Shown: positions 34,491 to 44,087, counted from the stretch's first letter. The stretch: 64,000 nucleotides of DNA from Enterocloster alcoholdehydrogenati (GCF_013282095.1 NZ_BLTJ01000010.1:1-64000); one strand, 5' to 3'. Numbers and translations: made by a program. The notes: generated from the letters alone by a model not told the origin.

Positions 34491-34538
34491 AAGAGACGTT
34501 TCCCGGCTGAAGCATCAGCCGGGAAACGTCTCTTTTTT
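34491..34538. terminator. Strong bidirectional terminator
   Basis: GAGACGTTTCCCGGCTGA and its perfect complement surround an AGCA loop and are followed by TTTTTT. Serves the DAHP synthase gene and, on the minus strand, uppP. Confidence 0.95.
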
Positions 34539-34581
34539 GGGATTCCCGATCATTCGCCTGTTTTCCTTCTCCGGCCGTTTA

Positions 34582-35430
34582 CTATGCTGCCCCTGCCAGC
34601 GCTGAGATCCCAAAGTATGCGATCACAATCACGCCCAGGATAATTCTGTAATATCCGAAGAACTTAAAATCATGTCTGCGGACGTAGCTCATCAGAAACT
34701 GTATGGAGTAAACGGACACGCCAAAGGCTACCGCCATTCCCAGAAGCGTATAAAAGATCTGTGGCCCTGTAAAGGAATTTCCGTCCAGGAAAAATTTTAC
34801 AATTTTAAGGAGACTGGCCCCGAACATCACAGGGATTCCCAGAAAGAAGGAAAATTCTGCCGCAGCCCCGCGGGAACAGCCTAATATCATGGCTCCCAGG
34901 ATGGTTGAGCCGGAACGGGAGGTTCCAGGCACCAGTGAAAGGAGCTGGAACATACCAATGAGAAAGCCCGTTTTTACGGAAATCTGCCCTACCTTATGGA
35001 TGGAAGGGTTAGAGGTGATGGAGCTGTTTTCCAGGACTATAAAGAGAACGCCATAGATGATCAGGGTAGCTGCCACCACGCCTGCGTTATACAGATGGGC
35101 GTCCATCCAGTCGTCCAATAACAGCCCAAGCACCGCTGCCGGGATGCAGGCAATGATGATTTTAAACCAGAGAATCCAAGTGTTTTCCTTCTGTCTCTGG
35201 TTCTTTGTGGGGCTGAATGGATTCAGCTTATGAAAATACATCACCGCCACTGCCAAAATGGCGCCTAACTGAATCACTACCAGAAACATTTCCTTAAATG
35301 CTTCCGGCTGATCCAGACGGATGATCTCATCCACCAGGATCATATGGCCGGTGCTGCTGATGGGCAGCCACTCTGTAAAGCCTTCCACGATTCCCAGCAC
35401 GATGACTTTTAATATTTCTACAAAACTCAT
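34582..35430 (-). CDS. uppP: Undecaprenyl-diphosphatase (UppP/BacA)
   Basis: A 282-residue membrane phosphatase that recycles undecaprenyl pyrophosphate to the lipid carrier for peptidoglycan synthesis; extra copies give bacitracin resistance. The family's active-site segments are present: EGFTEWLPISSTGHMIL near the N-terminus (the Glu-rich motif) and PGTSRSGSTILGAMILGCSRGAAAEFSF in the second half. About eight membrane segments. ATG 35430 is preceded by AAAGGAGAAAC. It may share a promoter with ung, which ends 82 bp upstream on the same strand. Confidence 0.95.
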   Translation of the reverse strand: MSFVEILKVIVLGIVEGFTEWLPISSTGHMILVDEIIRLDQPEAFKEMFLVVIQLGAILAVAVMYFHKLNPFSPTKNQRQKENTWILWFKIIIACIPAAVLGLLLDDWMDAHLYNAGVVAATLIIYGVLFIVLENSSITSNPSIHKVGQISVKTGFLIGMFQLLSLVPGTSRSGSTILGAMILGCSRGAAAEFSFFLGIPVMFGASLLKIVKFFLDGNSFTGPQIFYTLLGMAVAFGVSVYSIQFLMSYVRRHDFKFFGYYRIILGVIVIAYFGISALAGAA

Positions 35431-35512
35431 AGTTTCTCCTTTTTACCGTGTATTTTTGCACTGCTTTGTTCCAGCTGTACATCTTATGTCCGGCCCTGCC
35501 GGCTCATTCCCC

Positions 35513-36193
35513 TTATGATCCGATATTTTCGATCTGCCAGTCAATAGGCATCAGACCATTCTGTGTGAGGAAATCGTTGGTCTGACTGAAGGGACGGCTG
35601 CCGAAAAAGCCCCGGTAGGCAGAAAGAGGGCTTGGATGAGGCGCCTTTAAAATCAGGTGCCTGGGATTGTTAAGCATGGCCGCCTTGGCCTGGGCAGGTC
35701 TCCCCCAGAGGATGAATACCATAGGACGATCCTGCTCATTTAAAACCTGAATGGCTGCATCTGTAAACTGCTCCCAGCCGATGTCATGGTGAGAATTAGC
35801 CTGATGAGCCCGGACTGTCAGCACTGTGTTTAAGAGCATAACCCCCTGGTCAGCCCATTTTTTCAGATATCCGTTATTTGGGATATAGCAGCCCAGATCG
35901 TCGTGAAGTTCCTGATAGATATTCACAAGCGACGGCGGCACTTCTACGTCCGGTTTTACAGAAAAGCACAGACCATGGGCCTGTCCGTCGTTGTGGTAAG
36001 GATCCTGCCCCAGGATCACTACCTTTACCTTCTCTAATGGCGTGAAGGCAAAAGCATTGAAAATATCGTCAGGATCTGGGAATATTTTCCTTGTCTCATA
36101 TTCGTGTTTTACTGTTTCATACAGCTTTTTGTAATAGGGTTTCCTGAACTCACTGCTTAATGGCTCAAGCCAGTCGTTGGATATTGCCGCCAT
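35513..36193 (-). CDS. ung: Uracil-DNA glycosylase
   Basis: A 226-residue family-1 glycosylase that removes uracil from DNA. The water-activating loop GQDPYHNDGQAHGLCFSV (catalytic Asp), the VLLNTVLTVRAHQANSH uracil-recognition segment, LWGRPAQAK and the minor-groove loop HPSPLSAYRGFFG with catalytic His are all visible. AAGGAG lies 10 nt before ATG 36193. It is slightly longer than E. coli Ung but has no insert of note. Confidence 0.96.
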   Translation of the reverse strand: MAAISNDWLEPLSSEFRKPYYKKLYETVKHEYETRKIFPDPDDIFNAFAFTPLEKVKVVILGQDPYHNDGQAHGLCFSVKPDVEVPPSLVNIYQELHDDLGCYIPNNGYLKKWADQGVMLLNTVLTVRAHQANSHHDIGWEQFTDAAIQVLNEQDRPMVFILWGRPAQAKAAMLNNPRHLILKAPHPSPLSAYRGFFGSRPFSQTNDFLTQNGLMPIDWQIENIGS

Positions 36194-36246
36194 AGAACCG
36201 ATTCTCCTTTGTCGTATTTTGTAGTTTTAAATCCCTTAATTTGTAT

Positions 36247-37008
36247 TTACAGGCGTACCGGGATACCCCGTCCCGCCAGATATTCCTTCAGCGTTCGGAT
36301 CTTTAATTCCTTGTAATGAAACAGGGAGGCCGCCAGGGCCGCATCCGCCTTCCCTTCTGTGAGGGCATCATAAAAATGTTCCTTTGTGCCTGCGCCCCCG
36401 GAGGCGATCACAGGCACGGACACCCGCTCCGCCACAGCCGCTGTCAGTTCATTGTCATAGCCTGCCCTGGCACCGTCGCAGTCCATGCTGGTAAGAAGGA
36501 TCTCTCCCGCTCCCATCTGGTCTGCTCTGACCGCCCATTCCAAAGCATCTAATCCTGTGTCCACGCGGCCTCCCTGCTTGTAAACATTCCAGCCGGAGCC
36601 ATCTGCCCTGCGTCTGGCATCGATGGCTACCACCACGCACTGGCGGCCAAACTTCTCCGCGGCGTCAGAGATGAGCCTGGGATTGTCAATGGCTGCGGAA
36701 TTGACTGAGATCTTGTCTGCGCCCTCCCGCAGCAGCAGGCGGAAATCCTCTACCGAGCGAATACCTCCGCCTACCGTAAAGGGAATGAATACCTTCTCTG
36801 CCACCTGGCGCACCAGATCCGCCACGGTGGCCCTGTGGTCAAAGGAGGCTGTGATATCCAGAAATACAAGTTCATCGGCCCCGGCGCTGTCATAGGCCGC
36901 TGCAATCTCCACTGGATCCCCAGCATCCTTCAGGTCAACAAAGTTTACGCCTTTTACCACCCGTCCGTCTTTTACGTCCAGACAGGGAATGATCCTCTTT
37001 GTAAGCAT
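36247..37008 (-). CDS. hisF: Imidazole glycerol phosphate synthase cyclase subunit HisF
   Basis: A 253-residue TIM barrel that uses ammonia from HisH to convert PRFAR to imidazole glycerol phosphate and AICAR in histidine synthesis. ATG 37008 is chosen (AAGGAG 7-8 nt upstream; family start [21 protein letters not shown]); the longer frame from 37158 overlaps hisH out of frame. Catalytic Asp in CLDVKDG and the later Asp in [17 protein letters not shown], plus phosphate loops ([15 protein letters not shown]), are present. It forms a pair with hisH only; the rest of the his genes are not in the window. Confidence 0.96.
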   Translation of the reverse strand: MLTKRIIPCLDVKDGRVVKGVNFVDLKDAGDPVEIAAAYDSAGADELVFLDITASFDHRATVADLVRQVAEKVFIPFTVGGGIRSVEDFRLLLREGADKISVNSAAIDNPRLISDAAEKFGRQCVVVAIDARRRADGSGWNVYKQGGRVDTGLDALEWAVRADQMGAGEILLTSMDCDGARAGYDNELTAAVAERVSVPVIASGGAGTKEHFYDALTEGKADAALAASLFHYKELKIRTLKEYLAGRGIPVRL

Positions 37009-37051
37009 ATCGGTTCTCCTTATAAAACAAGTCTGTCTCCTGCCGCTTTCA

Positions 37052-37666
37052 TTACTGCTGCAGGCTGATAAAATTTTTAAGGATCCTAAGTCCTGTCTGG
37101 CCGCTCTTTTCCGGATGGAACTGACAGCCAAAGAGGTTCTCATATTCTGCGGAGGCATGGATACAGGCGCTGTAATCCACCCAGGCGGCCACCATATCCT
37201 CCTGATCCGCTTTCAGATAATAGGAATGAACAAAATACACATAAGCACCGTCTTGAATCCCCTGATACATCCGGGTACCCGGACGGATGCAAAGAGAGTT
37301 CCAGCCCATATGGGGGATCTTCATGCCTGGTTTTTCCTGAAGCCTAAGGATATGGCCGGGAAGAATACCAAGCCCCTTTACTCCGGGACTTTCCTCACTG
37401 TCCTGAAACATCAGCTGCATCCCCAGGCAGATGCCCAAAAACGGCCTTTTCTCTTCCAAGGCCGCCCTGCGGATCACCTCTGTAAGGCCATAGTCCTCCA
37501 GCTTTTTCATGGCATCTCCAAAGGCGCCAACCCCCGGTAAAATGAGCTTATCAGCTTTTAAAAGAATCCCAGGATCCCTTGTAATCACCGGGCTTTCTCC
37601 CAGAGCCTCCAGCGCTTTTTCCACACTCTTCATGTTTCCCGCATCATAGTCGATCACAGCGATCAT
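37052..37666 (-). CDS. hisH: Imidazole glycerol phosphate synthase glutaminase subunit HisH
   Basis: A 204-residue class I glutamine amidotransferase that supplies ammonia to HisF. ATG 37666 (GAGG upstream; start [19 protein letters not shown]) is used. The triad is visible: nucleophile Cys in [10 protein letters not shown] (about residue 80) and His/Glu in QFHPEKSG near the C-terminus; the oxyanion-type loop is [10 protein letters not shown]. hisF follows 43 bp downstream. The sirtuin-like gene ends 37 bp upstream on the same strand, so the three may form one operon. Confidence 0.95.
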   Translation of the reverse strand: MIAVIDYDAGNMKSVEKALEALGESPVITRDPGILLKADKLILPGVGAFGDAMKKLEDYGLTEVIRRAALEEKRPFLGICLGMQLMFQDSEESPGVKGLGILPGHILRLQEKPGMKIPHMGWNSLCIRPGTRMYQGIQDGAYVYFVHSYYLKADQEDMVAAWVDYSACIHASAEYENLFGCQFHPEKSGQTGLRILKNFISLQQ

Positions 37667-37703
37667 CCGTGCCACCTCGCTCTCCTGTATTTCTGATATT
37701 TTA

Positions 37704-38402
37704 TCATTGTAAAGCGGTAAAGGCAAGGTTTTTTTCTTCCAGAATCCACTCCAGAGAATTTTTGTGCAGAGAAATGCTCCTTGGCTCTGCCTCCGGCGGA
37801 ATCTGGAAGAAGGTTTCGTTGACCCGGTAGAGAAGGGATTTCCGGTTAAAGAAAATGATCTTCTCAAAAGGCCAGCGCATCACCGTGGGTGTGGAGAAAT
37901 TCTCTCCCAGCTCCAGAATGGTCAGGGTCCTGTTCACCGTAGCGGCCTGCCACGCCATATAGCGTTTCCAGCCCGGAAGATACCCTTCTTCGATATACGT
38001 TTCGGCCTTGATGGTATTGCCTGTAAGGGGTCCGCCGCAGTGGGGACATACGCCATCCAAAACCTCAAACTCCTCCCAGATATCCTTTGTGCAGGCTTTG
38101 CTGCACTGCCTCCAGTGGATATTCCCGCAGGGAGCAGTCAGGCGGCTTTTGTCAAAGGGCGTATCATAGACCGCGCCGTCCGTCAGACTGGTGACAAGAT
38201 AGTAGTCCCGATCCCTTACCAGCTCATAGAGAGCCTGATAGGCCTCCTTTATGTGAGCCTGCTTGGGATCCCCCAGGCGGCAGTCCCTTATATCCTTATC
38301 CCCCGGCTGCAGAGCCCACTCAGAGCCGATGCCGATGATTATCTTTTCAGACTCCGCCAGGCGAGCAGAAAGTGAGGGCGCTTTCGCAGTAATATTTTCC
38401 AT
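37704..38402 (-). CDS. Divergent sirtuin-like (Sir2-type) protein
   Basis: A 232-residue protein of Sir2-like layout but with altered catalytic motifs; function uncertain. ATG 38402 is used, with AAGGAAGGG some 12 nt upstream. A nucleotide-loop-like GIGSEWA occupies residues 24-30 (canonical sirtuins: GAGIS), a structural zinc site is likely from C100/C104 and C119/C122, and the late ILELGENFSTPTVMRWPFEKI matches the sirtuin strand that binds NAD ribose. Where the catalytic His-Gly is expected the sequence is Cys-Gly (about 92-93), and the usual QNID motif is replaced by TSLTDG. It could be a deacylase or ADP-ribosyl enzyme of a diverged class, or an inactive NAD sensor. Upstream of hisHF on the same strand. 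Confidence 0.65.
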   Translation of the reverse strand: MENITAKAPSLSARLAESEKIIIGIGSEWALQPGDKDIRDCRLGDPKQAHIKEAYQALYELVRDRDYYLVTSLTDGAVYDTPFDKSRLTAPCGNIHWRQCSKACTKDIWEEFEVLDGVCPHCGGPLTGNTIKAETYIEEGYLPGWKRYMAWQAATVNRTLTILELGENFSTPTVMRWPFEKIIFFNRKSLLYRVNETFFQIPPEAEPRSISLHKNSLEWILEEKNLAFTALQ

Positions 38403-38697
38403 TTTATGTAAATTCCCTTCCTTGTAGTACGGCCTGCCACGGCCGACAGCTCTATAAATAAAAACAGCCCGGACCGTTAAAAATATCATACCATACACCG
38501 AGGGGTTTGTGAACTCCCCATTGCCCAAAGAAATAAAGCGGCCGCTCTGGGGATGTTCCAGAAACGGAATACGGCTTCTTCGTCAGTAAACCTGCCATTG
38601 ATTCAAGGGTTATTTATATCCTCCAGACAGTTGCATTTTTCCCGGCTGTGCCTTAAAATGGAACGTAAAAACCCGGAAATCATTTCGGAGATGAAAG

Positions 38698-40470
38698 GTG
38701 TGTGAACAGAATATGAAAGCATCGCAGGAACTGCGGCGTCTGCTGGAATCCATTGACCGTAAAAGCTACCCGGCCTACAAATCCGCTCAGGGAGCCTATA
38801 ATTTTGGAGATTATGTTTTAAGTATCGACCATGTTCAGGGAGATCCTTTTGCTTCCCCGTCTAAGCTCAGTGTTTTTATATCCCATCAAAAAGCCGGTTA
38901 TCCGGCAGAACTTTTTGATGCGCCCCATAAGAAACAGGCCTTTGAGGATTATCTGGTGCGGCAGTTCTATCAGGAATCGGCCCGGTATAATTTTAAGGCA
39001 AAAGGCTCAGGAAAAAGCGGCTTGATCGCTATCAGCCATCCAGGGCCGGAGATCCTTTCGCGGACGGCCTGCGAGTGCAGTGCTCAGGGAATCGCCCTGC
39101 GGTTTGAGGTAGGCTTTCCAGCCAGCGGACGAACCATCCAGGCAGGCGAACTGATCCGAATCCTCTTTGAATTTCTGCCAAAATGTGTGCGCCAGGTTCT
39201 TGTATTTAAAAACCGGCCTGCCGGTGAAGTCCAGGCTGTGGCCCTGCTGGCAGAGGATCAGTATTTTATACGCCAGGAATTAAAGCGGCTGGGACTGGTG
39301 TCCTTTGTGGCAGACGGCTCGGTTCTGCCAAGGGAAAGCGGTGTGTCAAGCCGGCCCATGAAGGGAAGCGTAGCCTTTCATTCGCCGGAGTCCCTAAGGG
39401 TAACGCTGCAGCTCCCAAACCACAAAACCCTGACGGGAATGGGGATCCGAAAAGGAATCACTCTGATTGTGGGCGGCGGCTATCACGGGAAATCCACGCT
39501 TTTAAAGGCGTTAGAGGCGGGAGTATATGATCATATAGCCGGTGACGGACGGGAGTATGTGATTACGGACGATACGGCCTTAAAGCTTCGGGCCGAGGAC
39601 GGGCGCAGCGTGCGAAACGTTGATATTTCCATGTTTATCAACGATCTTCCCAACAAAAAGGATACCCTTTGCTTTTCTACCAAAGACGCCAGCGGCAGTA
39701 CGTCTCAGGCGGCGGCTGTGGCGGAGGGCATTGAAAGCGGCAGCCGTGTATTTTTGATCGACGAGGATACGTCTGCCACAAACTTTATGGTGCGGGATGA
39801 CCTGATGCAGCATATCATAAGCCGCAGCAAGGAGCCAATCACACCCTTTATCGAACGGGCCAGGGATTTATATGAGAAGGCCGGAATCTCTACGGTTATG
39901 GTGGCCGGCAGTTCAGGAGCCTATTTTTATATTGCAGACACCATTATTCAAATGGACAGCTATATCCCCTGTGATATCACGAAGTCTACAAAAGAATTCT
40001 GTGCCGGATACGGCACAGGGGCTGTTGAGGCGGCGCCAGGATTTAAGCTGCCGCAAAAAGGGCGGAAACTGACGGTTTCTGGACAAAACGAAGGCTCTCA
40101 GAATCCAGGATGGGGCGGCCCAGGCCAGGGCAGACGAAACGGACTGGATGCGGACTGGCGCAAAGAGCGGATCAAGGTAAAGGTATATGGAAAAGATTCC
40201 CTGCAGGTGGGAAAGGAAACGGTAGATCTGCGTTTTGTAGAACAGCTCATCGATGGGGAGCAGACGCACGCACTGGCACAGATGCTGCGTTTCTGTCTGG
40301 AACACAGGCTGCTGGAACGCTATTGCGTAGCTGATACCGTGGCTCTGATACAAAAAGAGACGGCAAAGGGCGGCCTCACTGCTGTGAGCGGCTGCTCTTA
40401 TGCCGCCATGGGACTTTGTATGCCCCGGACCCAGGAGATCTTTGCCTGCCTAAACCGGTTCCGCGGCTAA
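38698..40470 (+). CDS. ABC-class ATPase of the PF09818 family
   Basis: A 590-residue protein matching the family 'predicted ATPase of the ABC class', a soluble stand-alone ATPase of unknown function. The start is taken as GTG 38698 (GGAG 7 nt upstream); ATG 38713 is possible. N-terminal half: long conserved region (GAYNFGDYVLSIDHVQGDPFASPSKL, then FEVGFPASGRTI). Walker A GGGYHGKST is near residue 266, and the Walker B region VFLIDEDTSATNFMVRD near residue 360 has the family-specific sequence; the C-terminal part follows. No membrane segments. The family is known for single-gene occurrence in many anaerobes. Its 3' end overlaps the convergent small coiled-coil gene by 21 bp. Confidence 0.85.
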   Translation: MCEQNMKASQELRRLLESIDRKSYPAYKSAQGAYNFGDYVLSIDHVQGDPFASPSKLSVFISHQKAGYPAELFDAPHKKQAFEDYLVRQFYQESARYNFKAKGSGKSGLIAISHPGPEILSRTACECSAQGIALRFEVGFPASGRTIQAGELIRILFEFLPKCVRQVLVFKNRPAGEVQAVALLAEDQYFIRQELKRLGLVSFVADGSVLPRESGVSSRPMKGSVAFHSPESLRVTLQLPNHKTLTGMGIRKGITLIVGGGYHGKSTLLKALEAGVYDHIAGDGREYVITDDTALKLRAEDGRSVRNVDISMFINDLPNKKDTLCFSTKDASGSTSQAAAVAEGIESGSRVFLIDEDTSATNFMVRDDLMQHIISRSKEPITPFIERARDLYEKAGISTVMVAGSSGAYFYIADTIIQMDSYIPCDITKSTKEFCAGYGTGAVEAAPGFKLPQKGRKLTVSGQNEGSQNPGWGGPGQGRRNGLDADWRKERIKVKVYGKDSLQVGKETVDLRFVEQLIDGEQTHALAQMLRFCLEHRLLERYCVADTVALIQKETAKGGLTAVSGCSYAAMGLCMPRTQEIFACLNRFRG

Positions 40471-40680
40471 CATTTCCTTAAGATCGCAGAGGGTCATTCC
40501 CTTCTGCTTCAAAAGTTCGCTTACTTCTTTGAAGCGCTCCAGCTCGATCTCGGAGATAATCTCCTTCTCTCTGGAGCGAAGGGTGTCCAGACTGCTCTCA
40601 TACTGGGCAATGGCGGCCCGGATATCGGACAGCTCAGACTGAAGTTTTTCTGTGTGGGTTTTTCTGATTCCTCTTGCCAT
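40450..40680 (-). CDS. Small coiled-coil protein, function unknown
   Basis: A 76-residue basic-then-acidic protein with a long predicted coiled coil (LQSELSDIRAAIAQYESSLDTLRSREKEIISEIELERF) followed by a short helix (LLKQKGMTLCDLKEML). ATG 40680 has AAGGAG 10 nt upstream; the upstream in-frame Met is not supported. I do not recognise it with certainty; size and layout resemble DUF4315-type proteins of mobile elements, but no mobile genes are nearby. It overlaps the end of the ATPase gene in the opposite direction. Confidence 0.6.
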   Translation of the reverse strand: MARGIRKTHTEKLQSELSDIRAAIAQYESSLDTLRSREKEIISEIELERFKEVSELLKQKGMTLCDLKEMLAAEPV

Positions 40681-40829
40681 AATTTGGATACTCCTTTTCT
40701 TTTTCTGGCAGCCATAACAGGCGGCTGTAACCCTGTCCGTCACTTTCACAAAACGGACAGGCAATTCCTCTCATAGTAATATATGGAAAACGAGGGAAAA
40801 TTATAACTGAATGGAAAGGCTAATAAGAT

Positions 40830-41876
40830 ATGACCGGATGGAAATCACATTTTTTAAAGAAACTGCTGCTGTTTACTGTGCTCTTGGCCTCCCTGGCTCT
40901 GGGGGGCTGCTCCAGCGCCGAGGCGCAAAAATACATCGAATCGGCTGCGGATCAGGCAGCCTCCGCCGCCTGGGACTATGCAAAGGAAGCCGTTAAAGGC
41001 CAGTTAAATGACCTTGGAAACAGCATGGGCAATGGAGGGAGCACGGGCAGCAGTCAGAATACCTCTGATGTAACTCCCAGCACAGGTACGCTCAAAGTCC
41101 ATTTCATTGACGTGGGCCAGGGAGACAGCATCCTCATTCAGGACGGCAGCCACTCCATGCTCATTGATGCCGGTGAAAACAACCAGGGCAAGACAGTGAC
41201 CGCCTATCTGAACCGTCAGGGTATCTCCTCTCTGGACTATGTTATAGGCACTCACCCTCACTCTGACCACATCGGCGGCCTGGACGACGTACTTCGTTCC
41301 TTTGAGGTAAAAAACGTGATCCTGCCGCCTGTGGAACATACCACCGCTACCTTTGAAGATGTGCTGGACGCTGTAGCGGACAAAGGCCTTACCATCACAA
41401 AACCAGTGCCTGGAGATACCTATGAACTGGGACAGTCTCATTTTACCATCCTTGGCCCTGCTGGGAATTACGGAGACGAACTGAATGACTGGTCTGTGGG
41501 CATCCGCCTCACAGACGGCAACCATTCCTTTGTCATGTGTGGCGACGCTGAGCAGGAGGCTGAGCAGGATATGGTAAACAGCGGCCTTACACTCTCCGCA
41601 GATGTGCTAAAGGCCGGACACCATGGAAGCCGCACATCCAGCAGCCCGGACTTTCTGAAGGCAGTCTCCCCTTCCTGGGCAGTCATTTCCTGTGGAAAAG
41701 GCAATTCCTATGGCCATCCCCACAAGGAAACTCTGGAAAAATATTCCAAAGCCGGAATCCAGGTGCTTCGCACCGATGAGCTGGGAACCATCATCGCATC
41801 CAGTTCGCCGGAGGCCTTAAGCTGGAGCCATGCAGATGCTTCTGGTAAAGAAAAACCCATAGACCTGGCGCAATAG
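40830..41876 (+). CDS. ComEC-like metallo-beta-lactamase-fold lipoprotein
   Basis: A 348-residue exported hydrolase. An N-terminal lipoprotein signal (LASLALGGC) anchors it outside the membrane; residues 35-80 are a low-complexity linker. The catalytic domain starts at KVHFIDVGQGDSILI (about residue 90), the start shared with the ComEC/Rec2 C-terminal domain, and has the metal motif THPHSDHIGGLDD, the CGDAE aspartate and AGHHGSRTSSS. ComEC-type domains degrade nucleic acid during uptake in several models; a free, surface-anchored form may be a nuclease or phosphodiesterase. The DUF3006 gene 66 bp downstream commonly accompanies such genes. Confidence 0.88.
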   Translation: MTGWKSHFLKKLLLFTVLLASLALGGCSSAEAQKYIESAADQAASAAWDYAKEAVKGQLNDLGNSMGNGGSTGSSQNTSDVTPSTGTLKVHFIDVGQGDSILIQDGSHSMLIDAGENNQGKTVTAYLNRQGISSLDYVIGTHPHSDHIGGLDDVLRSFEVKNVILPPVEHTTATFEDVLDAVADKGLTITKPVPGDTYELGQSHFTILGPAGNYGDELNDWSVGIRLTDGNHSFVMCGDAEQEAEQDMVNSGLTLSADVLKAGHHGSRTSSSPDFLKAVSPSWAVISCGKGNSYGHPHKETLEKYSKAGIQVLRTDELGTIIASSSPEALSWSHADASGKEKPIDLAQ

Positions 41877-41942
41877 ACGCAGCCGCTAAACCATATTTAA
41901 GAAAAACCTGCCGCCGGCAGGATCTCACAGGAGGAACTGCAT

Positions 41943-42155
41943 ATGATCGCTATCATCGACCGAATCGAAGAAACACTGGCTGTCTGCCAACGGGAGGATC
42001 GTTCCGTTTTCACCGTCCCTTTATCTGCCTTGCCGAAGGGCGTAAAGGAAGGAGATGCTATTTCCGAGGAAAATGGTGTGTTTGCACCTGCGCCGGATGA
42101 AACAAAACGGCGCAGAGAACGGATCCGACGGAAAATGGAGGATCTTTTCCAATAA
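41943..42155 (+). CDS. DUF3006 family small protein
   Basis: A 70-residue protein with the DUF3006 pattern: a beta-strand start MIAIIDRIEETLAVCQ, VPLSALPKGVKEGD and a basic helical tail (KRRRERIRRKMEDLF). AGGAGGAACTG precedes ATG. These proteins resemble small OB/SH3-like folds and are often encoded beside ComEC-like hydrolases, as here, suggesting a shared process; molecular function unknown. Confidence 0.85.
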   Translation: MIAIIDRIEETLAVCQREDRSVFTVPLSALPKGVKEGDAISEENGVFAPAPDETKRRRERIRRKMEDLFQ

Positions 42156-42283
42156 CCTCTTGCGCCTTTTTTTCTTTAATGATACCATAGGAGTGATTTT
42201 ATTCACGCCGGATCCCGGAGGCGCAGAGCCTGTACGCTCCCGGAGATTTCGAGAGTACACACTATTTTATGGAGGATAAATCA

Positions 42284-43291
42284 ATGGAACTGATTATACC
42301 TGAGAAATATGACCCCAGGCTTACGATCCGTGAAACCCAGGATGCTATCAAGTACATCCGCGATACCTTTCAGAAGGAAATGGGCCGGGAAATGCACCTG
42401 GAACGTATCTCCGCCCCCCTCTTTGTAGAGAAAAGCAGCGGCTTAAACGATGACTTAAACGGCGTAGAGCGCCCGGTTCAGTTTGATATGGCGGGCCTGC
42501 CGGGAGAAACTCTGGAGGTAGTGCACTCTCTGGCAAAATGGAAGCGCATGGCCTTAAAGGAATACGGATTTAAGCCAGGGGAAGGCCTTTATACCAACAT
42601 GAACGCCATCCGCCGGGACGAGGAGCTGGACAATCTGCACTCCTGCTATGTAGATCAATGGGACTGGGAAAAGGTGATCCGAAAGGAGGAGCGCACCACT
42701 GAAACCTTGATGGAAACAGTGCGTGAGATCTTTAAGATCATCAAACATATGCAGCATGAGGTATGGTATAAGTACCCTCAGGCAGTAAAGCAGCTTCCAG
42801 AGGATATTTTCTTCATTACCACCGGCGAACTGGCCGAAATGTACCCGGAGCTGACTCCCAAGGAGCGTGAAAACCGGATCACCAGAGAGCACGGCTGTGT
42901 ATTTTTAATGCAGATCGGAGATAAGCTGGCAGACGGAAAGCCCCACGACGGCCGCGCGCCTGACTATGATGACTGGAAGTTAAACGGCGATATTCTCTTC
43001 TGGTTTGACACTTTAAACTGCGCTCTGGAGATATCCAGCATGGGAATCCGTGTAGACGAGGCTTCCCTGGCAGAGCAGTTAAAAAAAGCGGGATGCGAGG
43101 AGCGAGCCAAACTTCCTTATCATAAAATGCTCTTAAACGGAGAACTGCCCTATACCATCGGCGGCGGTATTGGACAGTCCCGTCTGTGTATGCTGCTTTT
43201 AGACCGCGCCCACATCGGCGAGGTGCAGGCAAGCATCTGGCCGGAAGAAATGCGCCGGATCTGCAGAGAGCATAAAATCTATCTGCTGTAA
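42284..43291 (+). CDS. asnA: Aspartate-ammonia ligase (asparagine synthetase A)
   Basis: A 335-residue ATP-dependent ligase making asparagine from aspartate and ammonia, structurally related to class II aminoacyl-tRNA synthetases. ATG 42284 has GGAGG 8 nt upstream; the in-frame ATG at 42269 overlaps that site. Motif-2-like and motif-3-like segments are seen ([48 protein letters not shown]). The upstream 128 bp contain a GGAGGCG...CGCTCC hairpin, but no T-box or other named leader was identified. The TRIC-like gene follows 19 bp downstream. Confidence 0.95.
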   Translation: MELIIPEKYDPRLTIRETQDAIKYIRDTFQKEMGREMHLERISAPLFVEKSSGLNDDLNGVERPVQFDMAGLPGETLEVVHSLAKWKRMALKEYGFKPGEGLYTNMNAIRRDEELDNLHSCYVDQWDWEKVIRKEERTTETLMETVREIFKIIKHMQHEVWYKYPQAVKQLPEDIFFITTGELAEMYPELTPKERENRITREHGCVFLMQIGDKLADGKPHDGRAPDYDDWKLNGDILFWFDTLNCALEISSMGIRVDEASLAEQLKKAGCEERAKLPYHKMLLNGELPYTIGGGIGQSRLCMLLLDRAHIGEVQASIWPEEMRRICREHKIYLL

Positions 43292-43310
43292 AGGGGAATC
43301 AGGAACGTCT

Positions 43311-43967
43311 ATGGAAAATATCTCCCTTTTTTTCCTGATTGAGGCCATTGGCACCATTGCCTTTGCCTCTTCCGGGGCTATGACAGCCATCCGCAAGCGG
43401 CTGGATCTCCTTGGAATCATCATTCTGGGGGAAACCACAGCCGTAGGCGGAGGTATGCTCAGGGATATCCTCTTAGGCAGAGTACCTCCCAGCCTTTTTA
43501 TCAATCCGGTCTATGTAATCATGGCCTTTGTGACCGTGCTGATACTCTTTTTCATTATCCGTTTTAACCAGCAGATCATGACCGGGCCTTATATTGTAGC
43601 CTACGAAAAGATCATGAATATCTTTGATGCCGTGGGACTGGCCGCATTTACCGTTACCGGAATCGACACAGCGGCTATGGCCGGTTATGGAGAATACCAC
43701 TTTCTCTCCATTTTCCTGGGGGTTCTGACGGGAGTCGGCGGCGGCGTGCTTCGCGATATCATGGCAGGGCAGACACCCTATATTCTGAAAAAGCACGTCT
43801 ATGCCTGCGCCTCCCTTGCAGGAGCAATCTTTTATGTATATCTGTCGGGTGCGCTGGGCTCCAATGCAGCCATGGTAACAGGAGCGCTCTTAGTAATCGC
43901 CATCCGGCTTCTGGCCACCAAATACTGCTGGGATCTGCCCAAGGCTACTGCAGACGAGCCCAAATGA
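43311..43967 (+). CDS. TRIC/UPF0126 family membrane protein
   Basis: A 218-residue membrane protein with seven predicted helices arranged as two UPF0126 repeats, each carrying the GGGxxRD hallmark (GGGMLRDIL about residues 45-53 and GGGVLRDIM about 144-152). Homologues are trimeric intracellular cation channels passing K+; some bacterial members are linked to glycine uptake. Directly behind asnA (19 bp), so probably co-transcribed. Confidence 0.9.
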   Translation: MENISLFFLIEAIGTIAFASSGAMTAIRKRLDLLGIIILGETTAVGGGMLRDILLGRVPPSLFINPVYVIMAFVTVLILFFIIRFNQQIMTGPYIVAYEKIMNIFDAVGLAAFTVTGIDTAAMAGYGEYHFLSIFLGVLTGVGGGVLRDIMAGQTPYILKKHVYACASLAGAIFYVYLSGALGSNAAMVTGALLVIAIRLLATKYCWDLPKATADEPK

Positions 43968-44049
43968 TCTGCCGCTTAGACACTGCGGCAGCAGCTGATC
44001 TGTCTGATCGCCGTATACAGCATCATCCGCCATACCTGAATGCAGAAAA

Positions 44050-44087
44050 AAGCGTCACCGACAAAACTGTGCCGTCCGGTGACGCTT
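44050..44087. terminator. Bidirectional terminator
   Basis: AGCGTCACCG and CGGTGACGCT form the stem, with A-run before and T-rich tail after, between the convergent TRIC-like and Na/Pi genes. Confidence 0.88.
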
